Below are positions 17,983-26,609 of a DNA stretch of 64,000 bases, one piece after another (the stretch's first letter is position 1; the number at the start of each line of letters is the position of its first letter). The position numbers and the translations under genes are program-made. Origin of the DNA: Micromonospora_J zhanjiangensis (GTDB lineage Bacteria; Actinomycetota; Actinomycetes; Mycobacteriales; Micromonosporaceae); the NCBI RefSeq assembly GCF_042650605.1, contig NZ_JBHSBN010000021.1, positions 55,740 through 119,739 of the forward strand, written 5' to 3'. The notes beneath the pieces were generated by a model. The model saw only the letters and a list, made by a program, of their open reading frames with translations. It did not search any database and was not told the origin of the DNA.

Positions 17983-18660
17983 ATGGCCGAGACCGTCCTG
18001 ACCGACGAGACCGCAGCCGACGAGTCCGCCGCGACGACCGCCGACCCCGCCGCGGGCACCGCCCCTCGGTACGGGGTCGCGGCCCTGGCGCTGGCCGTCG
18101 TGGTCGGCCTCCTGCTCGGGTACGCCGGCGGCTGGCTGACCCCGCAGCTGACCCGCCCCGGGGACACCTCGGCCGAGGCCGGCTTCGCCCGGGACATGAG
18201 CACCCACCACGCCCAGGCGGTGGACATGGGGCTGATCGTCTACCGGTCGTCGACGACCCCGGGGATCCGGCAGATCGGGGTGGACATCGCCACCCAGCAG
18301 CAGGGTGAGATCGGCACCATGCAGACCTGGCTGCGGAACTGGGGCCTCGGCCCGACCGGCTCGCAGCCGGCGATGGCCTGGATGCCGGACGGCGCGGCCA
18401 GCCTCAAGGACGGCCTGATGCCCGGGATGGCCACCCCGGCGCAGATGGAGCAGCTCCGCCAGGCCCAGGGCAAGCAGCTCGACGCCCTGTTCTGCGACCT
18501 GATGATCCAGCACCACATCGGTGGCATCCACATGGCCGACGCGATCCTCGCCGAGAGCGACAACGCCGAGGTGGTGAAGGTCGCCTCGACCATGAAGAAC
18601 GTCCAGCAGACCGAGCTGAACAACCTGCGCAGCCTGCTCGCGGACGCGAAGAAGGGCTGA
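17983..18660 (+). CDS. DUF305 (ferritin-like) membrane-anchored protein
   Basis: 225 residues with one hydrophobic anchor (about 31-53) and a secreted four-helix domain of the DUF305 type. The paired motifs MSTHHAQAVDM and MIQHHIGGIHMAD carry the conserved methionine and histidine residues. Family members are linked in other bacteria to copper handling; here that is inference only. It lies downstream of the DUF3105 gene and is closed by a strong intrinsic terminator. Confidence 0.9.
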   Translation: MAETVLTDETAADESAATTADPAAGTAPRYGVAALALAVVVGLLLGYAGGWLTPQLTRPGDTSAEAGFARDMSTHHAQAVDMGLIVYRSSTTPGIRQIGVDIATQQQGEIGTMQTWLRNWGLGPTGSQPAMAWMPDGAASLKDGLMPGMATPAQMEQLRQAQGKQLDALFCDLMIQHHIGGIHMADAILAESDNAEVVKVASTMKNVQQTELNNLRSLLADAKKG

Positions 18661-18712
18661 CCCCGGACGGGCCTCGCCCGCGGGCGGGCGCGGTTCCGGA
18701 CCCGGTTGACCG

Positions 18713-18755
18713 ACCGGCCGCCGAATCACGAAAATGATTCGGCGGCCGGTTTTTT
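18713..18755 (+). terminator. Intrinsic terminator after DUF305 gene
   Basis: Perfect 16-bp stem (18713-18728 with 18735-18750), a 6-base loop CGAAAA and a run of six T (18750-18755). This is a classic Rho-independent terminator. Confidence 0.95.
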
Positions 18756-18874
18756 GTCGGCCCATCCTGTCCGGCTTATCCGGACTAGAGACGATATAGC
18801 CGGATGTGCAGTTTGAGGACACTTTTCTCCTGACATAACGCCACCAGTCATGATCTGGGCTCGTTGTCCCAGAC

Positions 18875-19564
18875 GTGGGGGTACTGCTAGCAAGAGACTC
18901 GCGAGGTTCGGCGGCCAGCTGGTGCCGGCGGCACACGCTCGGCGGCGACGGGGCGGTGGCCGCCGTTCGCCGGGCCCGCCAACCCGGCGAACGAGCGGCC
19001 CTGCGCCGCGATCAGGAACTGGAGCTGGTCGACCTGCTCCGCGGGCGGTACCCGGAACAGCTCGGGCTGTCCGACGGCCTGTGGCACCGGCAGAACCTGA
19101 CCGTCCTGATCCAGCGCCGCTTCGACCTGCCACTGGACGCCACCGACGTCGGCGAGTACCTGCGCGCCTGGGGCCTCGGGCCGCGCGAGCCCACCGACCG
19201 GGCCTGCGGGCTCTGCGTCGAGGCGGTCGGCCGATGGCTGCGGGAGGACTTCCCGGCGATCGACCGGTCGGCCCGGGACCACCACGCCGAGGTCCACTGG
19301 GTCGGCCGCACCCGGCTGTACGGGGCCGCCCCGTCGGCCGACGTCCTGTCCGCCACGTCGGACCGGGGCCGTACCCAGTTCCTGATCACCTCGCCGACGG
19401 TGGACACCCCGCCGACCCGGGACTTCCTGCTCCGGCTCAGCGGCCCGGACGGTCGAGCCGTCCACGTCGTGGTGGACGGGTCCTGGTCCCGTACCGACTG
19501 GCCGCGCCGGCTACCGGCACACATCACGCTGTACGCGCTGCCCAGCTGCGGTCGCGGAGCGTGA
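18875..19564 (+). CDS. IS630-type transposase derivative lacking DDE residues
   Basis: GTG start; 229 residues. The middle third (about 45-105, with RYPEQLGLSDGLWHRQNLTV and the LRAWGLGPREP turn) matches the winged-helix DNA-binding part of IS630-family transposases. The rest follows the DDE fold outline but the catalytic positions are changed: where the family has WGDET, this protein has HWVGRTRL, and it ends at LPSCGRGA where the family continues LPSYSPELNP with the final glutamate. The middle Asp survives in VVVDGSW. The frame is open and uninterrupted, so it is either a decayed or a domesticated DNA-binding protein. No terminal repeats were found. Confidence 0.6.
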   Translation: MGVLLARDSRGSAASWCRRHTLGGDGAVAAVRRARQPGERAALRRDQELELVDLLRGRYPEQLGLSDGLWHRQNLTVLIQRRFDLPLDATDVGEYLRAWGLGPREPTDRACGLCVEAVGRWLREDFPAIDRSARDHHAEVHWVGRTRLYGAAPSADVLSATSDRGRTQFLITSPTVDTPPTRDFLLRLSGPDGRAVHVVVDGSWSRTDWPRRLPAHITLYALPSCGRGA

Positions 19565-19644
19565 CGGACGACACGCCTCGGCGGCCCACCGGATACCGAT
19601 TCGGCCCTCGGCCGGGTCGCCTGCTATGGTTTTCCCGTCGCTGA

Positions 19645-19719
19645 GCCCCCGTAGCTCAGGGGATAGAGCACCGCCCTCCGGAGGCGGGGGCGCAGGTTCG
19701 AATCCTGCCGGGGGCACCA
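19645..19719 (+). tRNA. tRNA-Arg (anticodon CCG)
   Basis: Full cloverleaf: acceptor GCCCCCG pairing with CGGGGGC, D-arm GCTC/GAGC, anticodon stem CCGCC/GGCGG around loop CTCCGGA (anticodon CCG), T-arm GCAGG-TTCGAAT-CCTGC, discriminator A and an encoded CCA at 19717-19719. It reads the CGG codon, which is frequent in this genome. Confidence 0.97.
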
Positions 19720-19734
19720 AAGTTGACCAGCACA

Positions 19735-19772
19735 AAAAGGCCCCTGACCAGGCGAAAACCGGTCGGGGGCCT
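19735..19772. terminator. Bidirectional terminator, tRNA-Arg / oxidoreductase
   Basis: Stem 19738-19749 with 19761-19772 (12 bp, one G-U pair). Read on the minus strand it is followed by five T (AAAAA at 19735-19739), giving a good intrinsic terminator for the oxidoreductase gene; on the plus strand it can end the tRNA transcript. Confidence 0.85.
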
Positions 19773-19854
19773 TCATTATTGTCCCACCCACTCGGCCGGT
19801 GAGCTGGACCCGCCGCCGATCGCCTCGGCGGCGGCTCCCAGCCAGAGGCGGGCC

Positions 19855-20532
19855 TCAGGCCACGGTGGGCTTCGCCGCGACAAGCGCCGCACGGACGACC
19901 TGCGCGCTGGCCGGCGTACCCGGAAGCACCCCAAACTCACCGTAGGGAGTCACATAGACCGGGGTGTCCCGCTGAGTGCGCCAGTTTTCGGCAAGTGGAC
20001 CGGCGTCCACGGTGTCGAAACCGAGGCTGTCGAAGAGATCGGTGACCGCCTGCTTGGCAGCCGCGTCGTCACCGGCGATCGGCAGCGCAGACCGGTCCGC
20101 ACTGCCCGCCGGACGCGCCAGGGACCGCAGGTGTTCGAACCAGATGTTGTTGAAACCCTTCACCACACGCGCCGCTGGGAGATGCTTCTGCAGCAGCTCA
20201 CCGGTGGTGGTGGAGCCGTCCTCCAACGCGTCGAAGACGCCGTCGCGCTCCGGGTAGTAGTTGTTGGTGTCGATGACCACCTTGCCCGCGAGCGGCTGCG
20301 CCGGAACATCCCGGTACGCCCTCAGCGGCACGGTCACCACCACGATGTCGCCGGCCGCGGCCGCCTCCGCAGGCGTCGCGGCGCGCGCCTTCGGTCCCAG
20401 CTCGGACACCAGATTTTGGAGGGTCTGCGGGCCACGGGAGTTGCTCAACACCACGTCATGACCGGCGGCGACCGCCAGCCGCGCTACCGTGCTGCCGATG
20501 TTGCCACTGCCGATAAGTCCGATCGTCGTCAT
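19855..20532 (-). CDS. F420/NADP-binding oxidoreductase-like protein
   Basis: 225 residues from the ATG at 20532. The N terminus TTIGLIGSGNIGSTVARLA is a Rossmann NADP loop of the F420_oxidored family (NADPH:F420 reductase-like). VVIDTNNYYPERDG and VVKGFNNIWFEHL are the corresponding family blocks. Family members transfer hydride between NADP and F420 or act as simple NADP reductases; the exact substrate is unknown. An upstream in-frame ATG would add nine residues. It appears monocistronic, with a strong terminator at its 3' side. Confidence 0.85.
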   Translation of the reverse strand: MTTIGLIGSGNIGSTVARLAVAAGHDVVLSNSRGPQTLQNLVSELGPKARAATPAEAAAAGDIVVVTVPLRAYRDVPAQPLAGKVVIDTNNYYPERDGVFDALEDGSTTTGELLQKHLPAARVVKGFNNIWFEHLRSLARPAGSADRSALPIAGDDAAAKQAVTDLFDSLGFDTVDAGPLAENWRTQRDTPVYVTPYGEFGVLPGTPASAQVVRAALVAAKPTVA

Positions 20533-20988
20533 GTCAGCGCGAACCTCGACAACCATCAACTAATTCCGACCACCGGCAGACCGTGACGGGTGGCACACCC
20601 CGACCGACACACACCGACCGTGCCTCCCGCCGCGGTCAGCACACGATGACAGCGCGGCAAATCCGTACACTCCACACAAGAACCAACGGACCGCGAACCC
20701 TTCCGGTATGGGTCGACAGCACGGTTGGTGAGACAGGCCCCGTCACTTCCCGGCGCGTCGCAGGGTGAACCTGGCGGGGATCACGGTGCCCGCGAGCGCC
20801 AGGGCCGCGACGGCGACGCGCCGCCATGATCGCCACCCGGTACGGACGGATGTCCTGACAAGTGCCGGTCGTCCTGAAGACGTACGGCCTGTTCGTCGGA
20901 TGTTGGCGGGCACGCCAACGGGTGTTCTCCACGGCCGTTGATATTGGCGCTGCCACACGTCACGGTTCGGCGGACACGAGGAGTCGAG
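20533..20988. other. Intergenic region before the PHP-type phosphoesterase gene
   Basis: About 450 bases between divergent genes. I see no gene with a supported start. A short minus-strand frame ending in a basic-hydrophobic peptide (about 20743-20860) has no ribosome site and no recognisable family. The ribosome site GAGGAG (20978-20983) for the next gene is at the right end. Confidence 0.4.
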
Positions 20989-22731
20989 ATGGGCCACCTG
21001 CACGACCACGGCCATCATCACGGGCAGGATCACGGGCACGGGCACGACCACGCGGACGCGGACCACGGGCACGGCGAGGTCCGGCCGGTGCTCGACCCGA
21101 CCATCCCGGACAGCGAATTGTCCCCGGCGGACGTGTCGCGGCGCGGTTTCCTGCGTGGCGCCGGGCTGCTCGGAGCGGGCACCGCCGCGGCCGCCGCGGG
21201 CGCGTTCGCCGTACCGGAGGTGGCGATGGCGCACGACGACGCGCCGCTGGGCCGCTCCTGGGCCGGCCGGTCGCGGCGCGGCGGCCTGCTCTGGCTGGCC
21301 GGCGACCACCACATCCACACCCAGCACAGCTCCGACGGGCAGTACCGGGTGATCGACCAGGTCCGGCACGCGAACGCGTACGGCCTGGACTGGATGGTCA
21401 TCACCGACCACGGCAGCGTCACCCACGCCAAGATCGGAGTGGACCGGGTCAACCCCGACATCGTCGCGGCCCGTCAGCAGGTCGACGACACGCTGGTCTT
21501 CCAGGGTCTGGAGTGGAACATCCCGGCCGCCGAGCACGGCACCGTCTTCGTGCACCCGGGCCGGAACGAGGTGGCGGTCCTCAAGGAGTTCGAGAACGGG
21601 TTCGACGGTGCCGTGCAGAACGCCACCGAGCCCACCCCGGCCAACGAGGCGCTCGCGATCAGCGGCATCAACTTCCTCGCCGACGCGGTCGCCCGGCGCC
21701 GCGTGCCGGACGCGCTGTTCCTCGCCAACCACCCGGCCCGCAAGGGCATCGACTCGCCGCACGAGATCCGCGCCTGGCGCGACGCCAAACCGCACATCGC
21801 GGTCGGCTTCGAAGGCGCGCCGGGCCACCAGGCGGGCGGCATCCCGGCCCCGAACGGCCCCGGTTCCGGCCGCGGCGGGTACGACAACAGCCCGTCCGCC
21901 GCGTCGTTCCCGGCCTACCCGCTGGAGAGCTACCGCACCTGGGGCGGCTTCGACTGGATGACCGCCACCGTCGGCGGCCTGTGGGACAGCCTGCTCGCCG
22001 AGGGCAAGCCGTGGTGGATCACCGCGAACTCCGACTCGCACCGCATCCACCTGGACACGTCCAAGCCCGGCGGCGGCGACTTCGACGCCAACGGCCGGTA
22101 CGAAGACCCGGTCCACGCCGGTGGCGCGGTCGCGACCGGCAACAGCGACTTCTGGCCCGGCTACTACAGCCGCACGCACGTCGGCTCGACCGACTTCTCG
22201 TACGCGTCGGTCATGGCCGGGCTGCGCGCGGGCCGCGTCTGGGTCGACCACGGCGGCCTGATCAGCGGCATCGACGCGCGCGTCCAGGCGGGCGGTTCGT
22301 GGGTGACCCTCGGCGACACGCTGGTGGTGCGTCGCGGCACCCCGGTACGGCTGACCGTCACGATCGACCTGGCCAACCAGCCGAACTGGGCGCAGTTCGT
22401 GCCGAAGCTCGCCCGCGTGGACGTCATCCGCGGCGCGGTCACCGGCCCGGTCCGCGACCGGGACGCCTTCACCGCGCCGAACACCAAGGTCGTCACCTCG
22501 TTCCAGGTGAACCGGGCGGCCGGTCAGGTGACGCTCACCTATGACCTGGGTCGCGTCGACGGCCCGTTCTACGTACGCCTGCGCGGCACCGACGGCAACC
22601 GCACCGCTCCCGGTTTCCTGGGCGCGTCGGTCGACCCGGTCGGTCCCGCCATGGACGTGCTCGGGGCCGCCGACCCGTGGACCGACCTGTGGTTCTACAC
22701 CAACCCGATCTGGGTGGTCCCGAACCGATGA
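20989..22731 (+). CDS. Tat-exported PHP-domain metallohydrolase with His-rich leader
   Basis: 580 residues; ATG preceded by GAGGAG. Residues 1-30 hold about 13 His within a His/Asp/Gly-rich run. A twin-arginine signal follows (SRRGFLRGAG near 50, then a hydrophobic Ala/Gly stretch and an AMA cleavage-type site). The mature part opens with AGDHHIHTQHSSDG and VITDHGS, the metal-binding blocks of PHP-type phosphoesterases (CehA/McbA-like), with further ligands at LEWNIP, FLANHP and TANSDSH. It is expected to be a secreted metal-dependent phosphodiesterase or esterase; substrate unknown. The histidine run precedes the RR motif, so it would stay cytoplasmic or be cleaved off. It is coupled to the next gene. 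Confidence 0.85.
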   Translation: MGHLHDHGHHHGQDHGHGHDHADADHGHGEVRPVLDPTIPDSELSPADVSRRGFLRGAGLLGAGTAAAAAGAFAVPEVAMAHDDAPLGRSWAGRSRRGGLLWLAGDHHIHTQHSSDGQYRVIDQVRHANAYGLDWMVITDHGSVTHAKIGVDRVNPDIVAARQQVDDTLVFQGLEWNIPAAEHGTVFVHPGRNEVAVLKEFENGFDGAVQNATEPTPANEALAISGINFLADAVARRRVPDALFLANHPARKGIDSPHEIRAWRDAKPHIAVGFEGAPGHQAGGIPAPNGPGSGRGGYDNSPSAASFPAYPLESYRTWGGFDWMTATVGGLWDSLLAEGKPWWITANSDSHRIHLDTSKPGGGDFDANGRYEDPVHAGGAVATGNSDFWPGYYSRTHVGSTDFSYASVMAGLRAGRVWVDHGGLISGIDARVQAGGSWVTLGDTLVVRRGTPVRLTVTIDLANQPNWAQFVPKLARVDVIRGAVTGPVRDRDAFTAPNTKVVTSFQVNRAAGQVTLTYDLGRVDGPFYVRLRGTDGNRTAPGFLGASVDPVGPAMDVLGAADPWTDLWFYTNPIWVVPNR

Positions 22732-23246
22732 CCGGCGCTGTTCTGGGCTACGACCTGGGACACCGCGGCACCGCCGAGGCCGAGCACTGGCTGACCGCCC
22801 TGCGCGCGGGGTGGTCGCCGGTGCCCGGCCCGCCGGCCGCGCTGGTCGCCTGCACCCACCTGGTGCACGGCCACCGCCCCCGGGTCGTGGTCACCGTCGC
22901 CGGCGCCGACCCCGACGCCCTGCCGCCGGCCAGCACCACCGACGCCGCCGCGGCTGCCGCGGCCCACCACGCCGCCGGCCACGCCGGGCGGGCGGTCTGG
23001 TTCCCCGGGGTACGGGAGCTGACCGGCGTCCTGCCCGTCGCGACCCTGCTGGCGGTGAGCGCCATCGACCAGGTCGCCGTGCTGGGCGGGCCACCGGCCG
23101 GCCCGGACACGCTGCTCGACACCCGCGACTTCGTCCGTCCCCAGTACTGTGACGGCCGGCTCGTGCTGACCGCCACCCCGGCACCGGGCGGCCTGATCGC
23201 CCCGTTCGAGGTCCCGAACCCGACCCCCTGCTGCGCCGCCCACTGA
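22728..23246 (+). CDS. Hypothetical protein coupled to PHP hydrolase
   Basis: 172 residues; the ATG overlaps the previous stop (ATGA), so it is translationally coupled. No signal peptide or membrane segment is clear. The middle is Ala/His-rich (about 65-90) and the C terminus ends PNPTPCCAAH, a possible metal-binding CC-x2-H tail. I do not recognise a family. Coupling suggests it works with the PHP hydrolase, for example in metal supply or cytoplasmic processing, but this is inference. Confidence 0.65.
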   Translation: MTGAVLGYDLGHRGTAEAEHWLTALRAGWSPVPGPPAALVACTHLVHGHRPRVVVTVAGADPDALPPASTTDAAAAAAAHHAAGHAGRAVWFPGVRELTGVLPVATLLAVSAIDQVAVLGGPPAGPDTLLDTRDFVRPQYCDGRLVLTATPAPGGLIAPFEVPNPTPCCAAH

Positions 23247-23297
23247 CCGGGAAACGCGCCGGGTGACGGCACCGGCGCGGTTATGTTGAGCGCCTAC

Positions 23298-23367
23298 GCC
23301 CCGGCTCCTATGCCCCGGCTCTTACGCCCCGGCTCTTTAGCCCCGGCTCTTACGCCCCGGCTTCCGG
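23298..23367 (+). repeat. Five tandem 14-bp units upstream of LysE gene
   Basis: Five head-to-tail copies of GCCCCGGCTCTTAC with small variation, at 23298, 23312, 23326, 23340 and 23354. The array ends 17 bases before the LysE start codon and just before its ribosome site. The array is not coding in any supported frame. Confidence 0.85.
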
Positions 23368-23384
23368 TGGGAGGTGACCGTGTC

Positions 23385-24008
23385 ATGGTCGTCAAGCTGA
23401 TCGTCTACGTCGGCGTCTCGCTGGTCGTGATCTGCACGCCCGGCCCGGACACCGCGCTGACCGTCCGCAACGCGTTCGCCGGCGGGCGCCGCAGCGGGGT
23501 GTGGACGGCGGCCGGCGTCGCGATCGGGCAACTGGTGTGGACGGTCGCCGCGAGCCTCGGCATCGCCGGAGTCATCCGGGCCTCGGAGCCGGTCTTCGTG
23601 ACGATGAAGCTGCTCGGCGCCGGCTACCTGGTGTATCTCGGCATCCAGTCGCTGCTCGCCGCCCGGCGGGCCGGCACCGAGCCGGGAGCGACCGGACCGG
23701 CACCGCGTACGGGTGCGGTGCGTTCGCTGCGCCAGGGACTGCTCAACGACCTCGCCAACCCGAAGATGGCCGCGTTCTTCGTGAGCCTGTTGCCGCAGTT
23801 CGCGCCGGCCTCGGGCCACGCCCTGCCGACCATGCTCGGGCTGGGCGCGATCTTCAGCACGCTGACCTTCGCCTGGCTCGCGCTCTACAGCCTGGCCGTC
23901 GACAAGCTGCGCCGGGTGTTCAGCCGGGCACGGGTCCGGCGCGCGATCGACGCCGTCGCCGGCACCGTCCTGATCGGATTCGGCGTCCGGCTGGCCGTGT
24001 CGAACTGA
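23385..24008 (+). CDS. LysE/RhtB family amino-acid exporter
   Basis: 207-residue membrane protein with five to six hydrophobic segments. The N terminus VVICTPGPDTALTVRNAFAGGRRSG carries the family PGP motif, and LNDLANPKMAAFF is the second conserved block. The ATG at 23385 is preceded by GGGAGGTGA. Members export lysine, homoserine, threonine or other metabolites; specificity cannot be assigned. The tandem 14-bp array directly upstream may influence its expression. Confidence 0.9.
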   Translation: MVVKLIVYVGVSLVVICTPGPDTALTVRNAFAGGRRSGVWTAAGVAIGQLVWTVAASLGIAGVIRASEPVFVTMKLLGAGYLVYLGIQSLLAARRAGTEPGATGPAPRTGAVRSLRQGLLNDLANPKMAAFFVSLLPQFAPASGHALPTMLGLGAIFSTLTFAWLALYSLAVDKLRRVFSRARVRRAIDAVAGTVLIGFGVRLAVSN

Positions 24009-24012
24009 GCGC

Positions 24013-24579
24013 CTACCCGTCCTCTCGGAGGGTGCGAGGTGGCGGGAGCGCCGACGCCAGCGCCTGCCACGGAAAGACCGCTCCCGCCTGTGGTCCCGAA
24101 TCCGGTGCGGGAAGCGGAAGGGTCCCGGGATCGAAGAGGACGGTGACGCCCCAGGCCCGCAGGCGGGTGACGCTCTCCGCGAAGGCGGGATGCCGGGCCA
24201 GGGCGACGTTGGGATTGGGCAGGGCGACGATCGGGAGGCCGAGGCCGACCGCCTCGTTGAGCAGGCCCAGGGCGAGGGTGTCGCTGACCCCGTACGCCCA
24301 CTTGTTGATGGTGTTGAAGGTGGCCGGCGCCACCACCATCGCATCCGCGGGCGGCAGCACGTCGGGCTCGTCGGGCTGCTTGTAGTCGTGCCGGACCGGG
24401 TGGCCGGTCAGCGTCGCCAGCCGTTCCCGGTCGATGAACTTCAGGGCGGAGGGGGTGGCGATCACGCAGACGTCCCAGCCACGGGCCTGGCAGTCCTCGA
24501 CGAAGCCCGGTAGGTCGGCGGCCGGCCGGCCACCGCAGGCGATGACGTAGAGGACCGGCTGCCGGTGGATCTGGGTCAC
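24013..24579 (-). CDS. Small flavoprotein (HFCD/PPCDC-like), copy A
   Basis: 188 residues of the homo-oligomeric flavin-containing Cys-decarboxylase-like flavoprotein fold. N-terminal strand VLYVIACGG, then the flavin-binding APATFNTINKWAYGVSDTLA block (about 84-103) and a PNPN loop. It is the second gene after an XRE-TPR regulator and a paralogue of the upstream gene; the two share the APATFNT-NKWA segment. Catalysis is not known; such solo flavoproteins in actinobacteria often sit beside XRE regulators. The gene is 7 bases downstream of copy B. Confidence 0.85.
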   Translation of the reverse strand: MTQIHRQPVLYVIACGGRPAADLPGFVEDCQARGWDVCVIATPSALKFIDRERLATLTGHPVRHDYKQPDEPDVLPPADAMVVAPATFNTINKWAYGVSDTLALGLLNEAVGLGLPIVALPNPNVALARHPAFAESVTRLRAWGVTVLFDPGTLPLPAPDSGPQAGAVFPWQALASALPPPRTLREDG

Positions 24580-24586
24580 GATGCTC

Positions 24587-25129
24587 CTAGTGAGGGATCG
24601 GCTCGATCGTGTGCGTGGTCCGGTTCGCTCGTACCGCGTCCCGCACGGCGGCCCAGCGCGACGGCCCGTCGTTCACCGGCAGCGTGTTGTCGGGCAGCAT
24701 CCGCACGCCCGCCTCGGTGAGCAGCCGCACGTGCGTCGCGTGTGCGGGATGGGTGGTCAGGGCGGACTTGGCGTGCGGACAGGCAAGGATGGGCAGCCCC
24801 GACCCGAGCATCTCGTTGAGGATCCCCAACGCCAGGTTGTCGTTGATGCCGACTGCCCACTTGTTGAGGGTGTTGAAGGTGGCCGGCGCGACCAGTACGG
24901 CGTCCGCCTTCGGCAGTACGTCCGACTCACCGGGCCGTCGCCACTGGGCGCGCACCGGATAGCCGGTCCGTGCCTCCAGCCCTTCCGTGTCGATCCAGGT
25001 CGCCGCCGTCGGGGTGGCGATCACACAGACGGTCCAGCCGTCCGTCCTCAGCAGCTCGACGAGGTCACCGATCCGCAATGCCGGTGGGGCGGCGCAGACC
25101 ACGAGATAGAGGACCGGGCGTCCGGTCAT
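24587..25129 (-). CDS. Small flavoprotein (HFCD/PPCDC-like), copy B
   Basis: 180 residues, clearly homologous to the neighbouring copy A: VLYLVVCAAPP at the start, APATFNTLNKWAVGINDNLA in the flavin site, and a PHAK loop. The ATG overlaps the stop of the upstream regulator gene (ATGA), so regulator and flavoprotein are translationally coupled. The divergence between the two copies suggests an old tandem duplication and different ligands or a heteromer. Enzymatic role unknown. Confidence 0.85.
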   Translation of the reverse strand: MTGRPVLYLVVCAAPPALRIGDLVELLRTDGWTVCVIATPTAATWIDTEGLEARTGYPVRAQWRRPGESDVLPKADAVLVAPATFNTLNKWAVGINDNLALGILNEMLGSGLPILACPHAKSALTTHPAHATHVRLLTEAGVRMLPDNTLPVNDGPSRWAAVRDAVRANRTTHTIEPIPH

Positions 25130-26379
25130 GCCAACAGTCCCGCCCGGGCCGCAAGCGGCCGCAGGCCCGGCGTGACCGTCCGGCGCTCCTTGCCCATCAG
25201 ATCGAGCAGCAGCGACCTGGCCTGAACGTTGGCGTACACCGTCTCGGGAGCGATCCGCTCGGCCTCCAGCAGGTGCAGCACCGCGAGCGAGCCGCCGTCC
25301 GCCGTCATCGCGGTGGCCGCGGCCAGGTCAAGGTGTACCTGCGCACGCCGGCCGACCAGCGCGCTCGGCAGCCGTGACGTGTCGACTCGCGTCGCGATGT
25401 CCAGCGCCTGGTCGGGGTTTCCGCGCTGAACGGCGGCCGAGAGGGTGTGAATGACGACGTTCGTCGGGCCGAAGGCCGTCCACAGCCTGTTCCGGTCCGA
25501 TCCCAACTGTTCGGCCAGTCGCTGCGCTTCGGTGAGTCGCAGGCATGCTTCCCGGGCCAGTCCCTGCCGGGCGGCGATGATGGCGGCCAGCAGTAGCAGT
25601 GAGCCCTGCGCCGACAGCAGGTCGGGATCGATCGACTGCCTGTCGCGAGCCAACTGCTCGATGCTTGAGTTCGTCACCTGCGCGGCTTCGGCGGCCCGGC
25701 TCGGCAGCCGCAGCAACGCGCAGGCGGCCTGGTACGCGGCGACCGCGGTCAGCGCTCGGTCCTCGGCCAGCCGAGCGGCGGTCGAAGCCCGGTCGGCAGT
25801 CAGCAGCGCTGCATCGCCGTCCCCGATCTTGCATGCCAGCTTCGAGGCCGCAATGTACGCTGCGGCGAGGAGCTTGAAGGCGCTGTCCCGGTGCGTTGCC
25901 GAGCTCTTTCCGCTGAGCTCGGTCGCCTCACGGAGTACGTCTGGCACCAGCCGTGCCGCGGAGCTGTAACTGGCGCGCTGGTAAAGGCCGTGTACCCGGC
26001 CGACGCTTCGGCGCACCTCAACCGGAGTGCGGGCCATCGTCTTCGAAGACGTCACGGACAGGTGGGTATTCAGGAAGGAGCGCAGTGGGGTGAGCAGTTC
26101 GGTGCGGGTCGCGACCGATGGTGGACGTTCGGTGTCGTCTCCCATGAGGTGTCCTCGGCGGGTGGCTACGGACACGTCGGAGAGTATCTCGTCAAGCTGA
26201 TCGAGGCTGACGCTCAGCGCCGCTGCGATCGTGGTCCGGTGCCAGGGCTGCGGATCTGTCTCCGCGCTCTCCCAACGGGTAACGGTCGACCGGTCAACCC
26301 CAAGCCTTTCGGCGAACCGTTCCTGGCTGTAGCCGAGCGCCTTGCGTCGCTGGGACAGCCGGTACCGCTTCAGGGCCAC
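25126..26379 (-). CDS. XRE-family regulator with TPR-like C-terminal domain
   Basis: GTG start at 26379 after GAGGGGAGGA gives 417 residues. The helix-turn-helix (about 3-60; LGYSQERFAERLGVDRSTVTRWE) is canonical. The remaining 340 residues are Ala-rich helical repeats of the TPR kind that bind peptides or small ligands in actinobacterial regulators. It is first in an operon with two flavoproteins. An autoregulatory or signal-sensing role over the flavoproteins is likely by context but not shown. Confidence 0.88.
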   Translation of the reverse strand: MALKRYRLSQRRKALGYSQERFAERLGVDRSTVTRWESAETDPQPWHRTTIAAALSVSLDQLDEILSDVSVATRRGHLMGDDTERPPSVATRTELLTPLRSFLNTHLSVTSSKTMARTPVEVRRSVGRVHGLYQRASYSSAARLVPDVLREATELSGKSSATHRDSAFKLLAAAYIAASKLACKIGDGDAALLTADRASTAARLAEDRALTAVAAYQAACALLRLPSRAAEAAQVTNSSIEQLARDRQSIDPDLLSAQGSLLLLAAIIAARQGLAREACLRLTEAQRLAEQLGSDRNRLWTAFGPTNVVIHTLSAAVQRGNPDQALDIATRVDTSRLPSALVGRRAQVHLDLAAATAMTADGGSLAVLHLLEAERIAPETVYANVQARSLLLDLMGKERRTVTPGLRPLAARAGLLA

Positions 26380-26609
26380 GGTGGTCCTCCCCTCGCCTGC
26401 CGGCCACTCTAGTGACTCTCCGTCGATCGGACAGGCACGCGTACGCCTCAATTCTGCGGCAGCTCGGCCGCCCGAACGCTGTGGTCCCAAGCCGGACCGG
26501 CCGCGAAGGTGGGATCACGCCTTGGGGCGGGTGTCGGGCATCGGTCGGTCGCGGCAATGGTGGCCGCCCCTCGCCCGCCCTGGGGCGACTGGACAAGGAG
26601 GAGCGTGGG

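Noticed and set aside
19645..19719. tRNA-Arg as an integration site of a mobile element
   Set aside because: No integrase and no repeat of the tRNA 3' end was seen nearby.
20743..20860. Short minus-strand frame with a basic-hydrophobic end
   Set aside because: No start with a ribosome site and no recognisable family; it runs into the antisense of the PHP gene.
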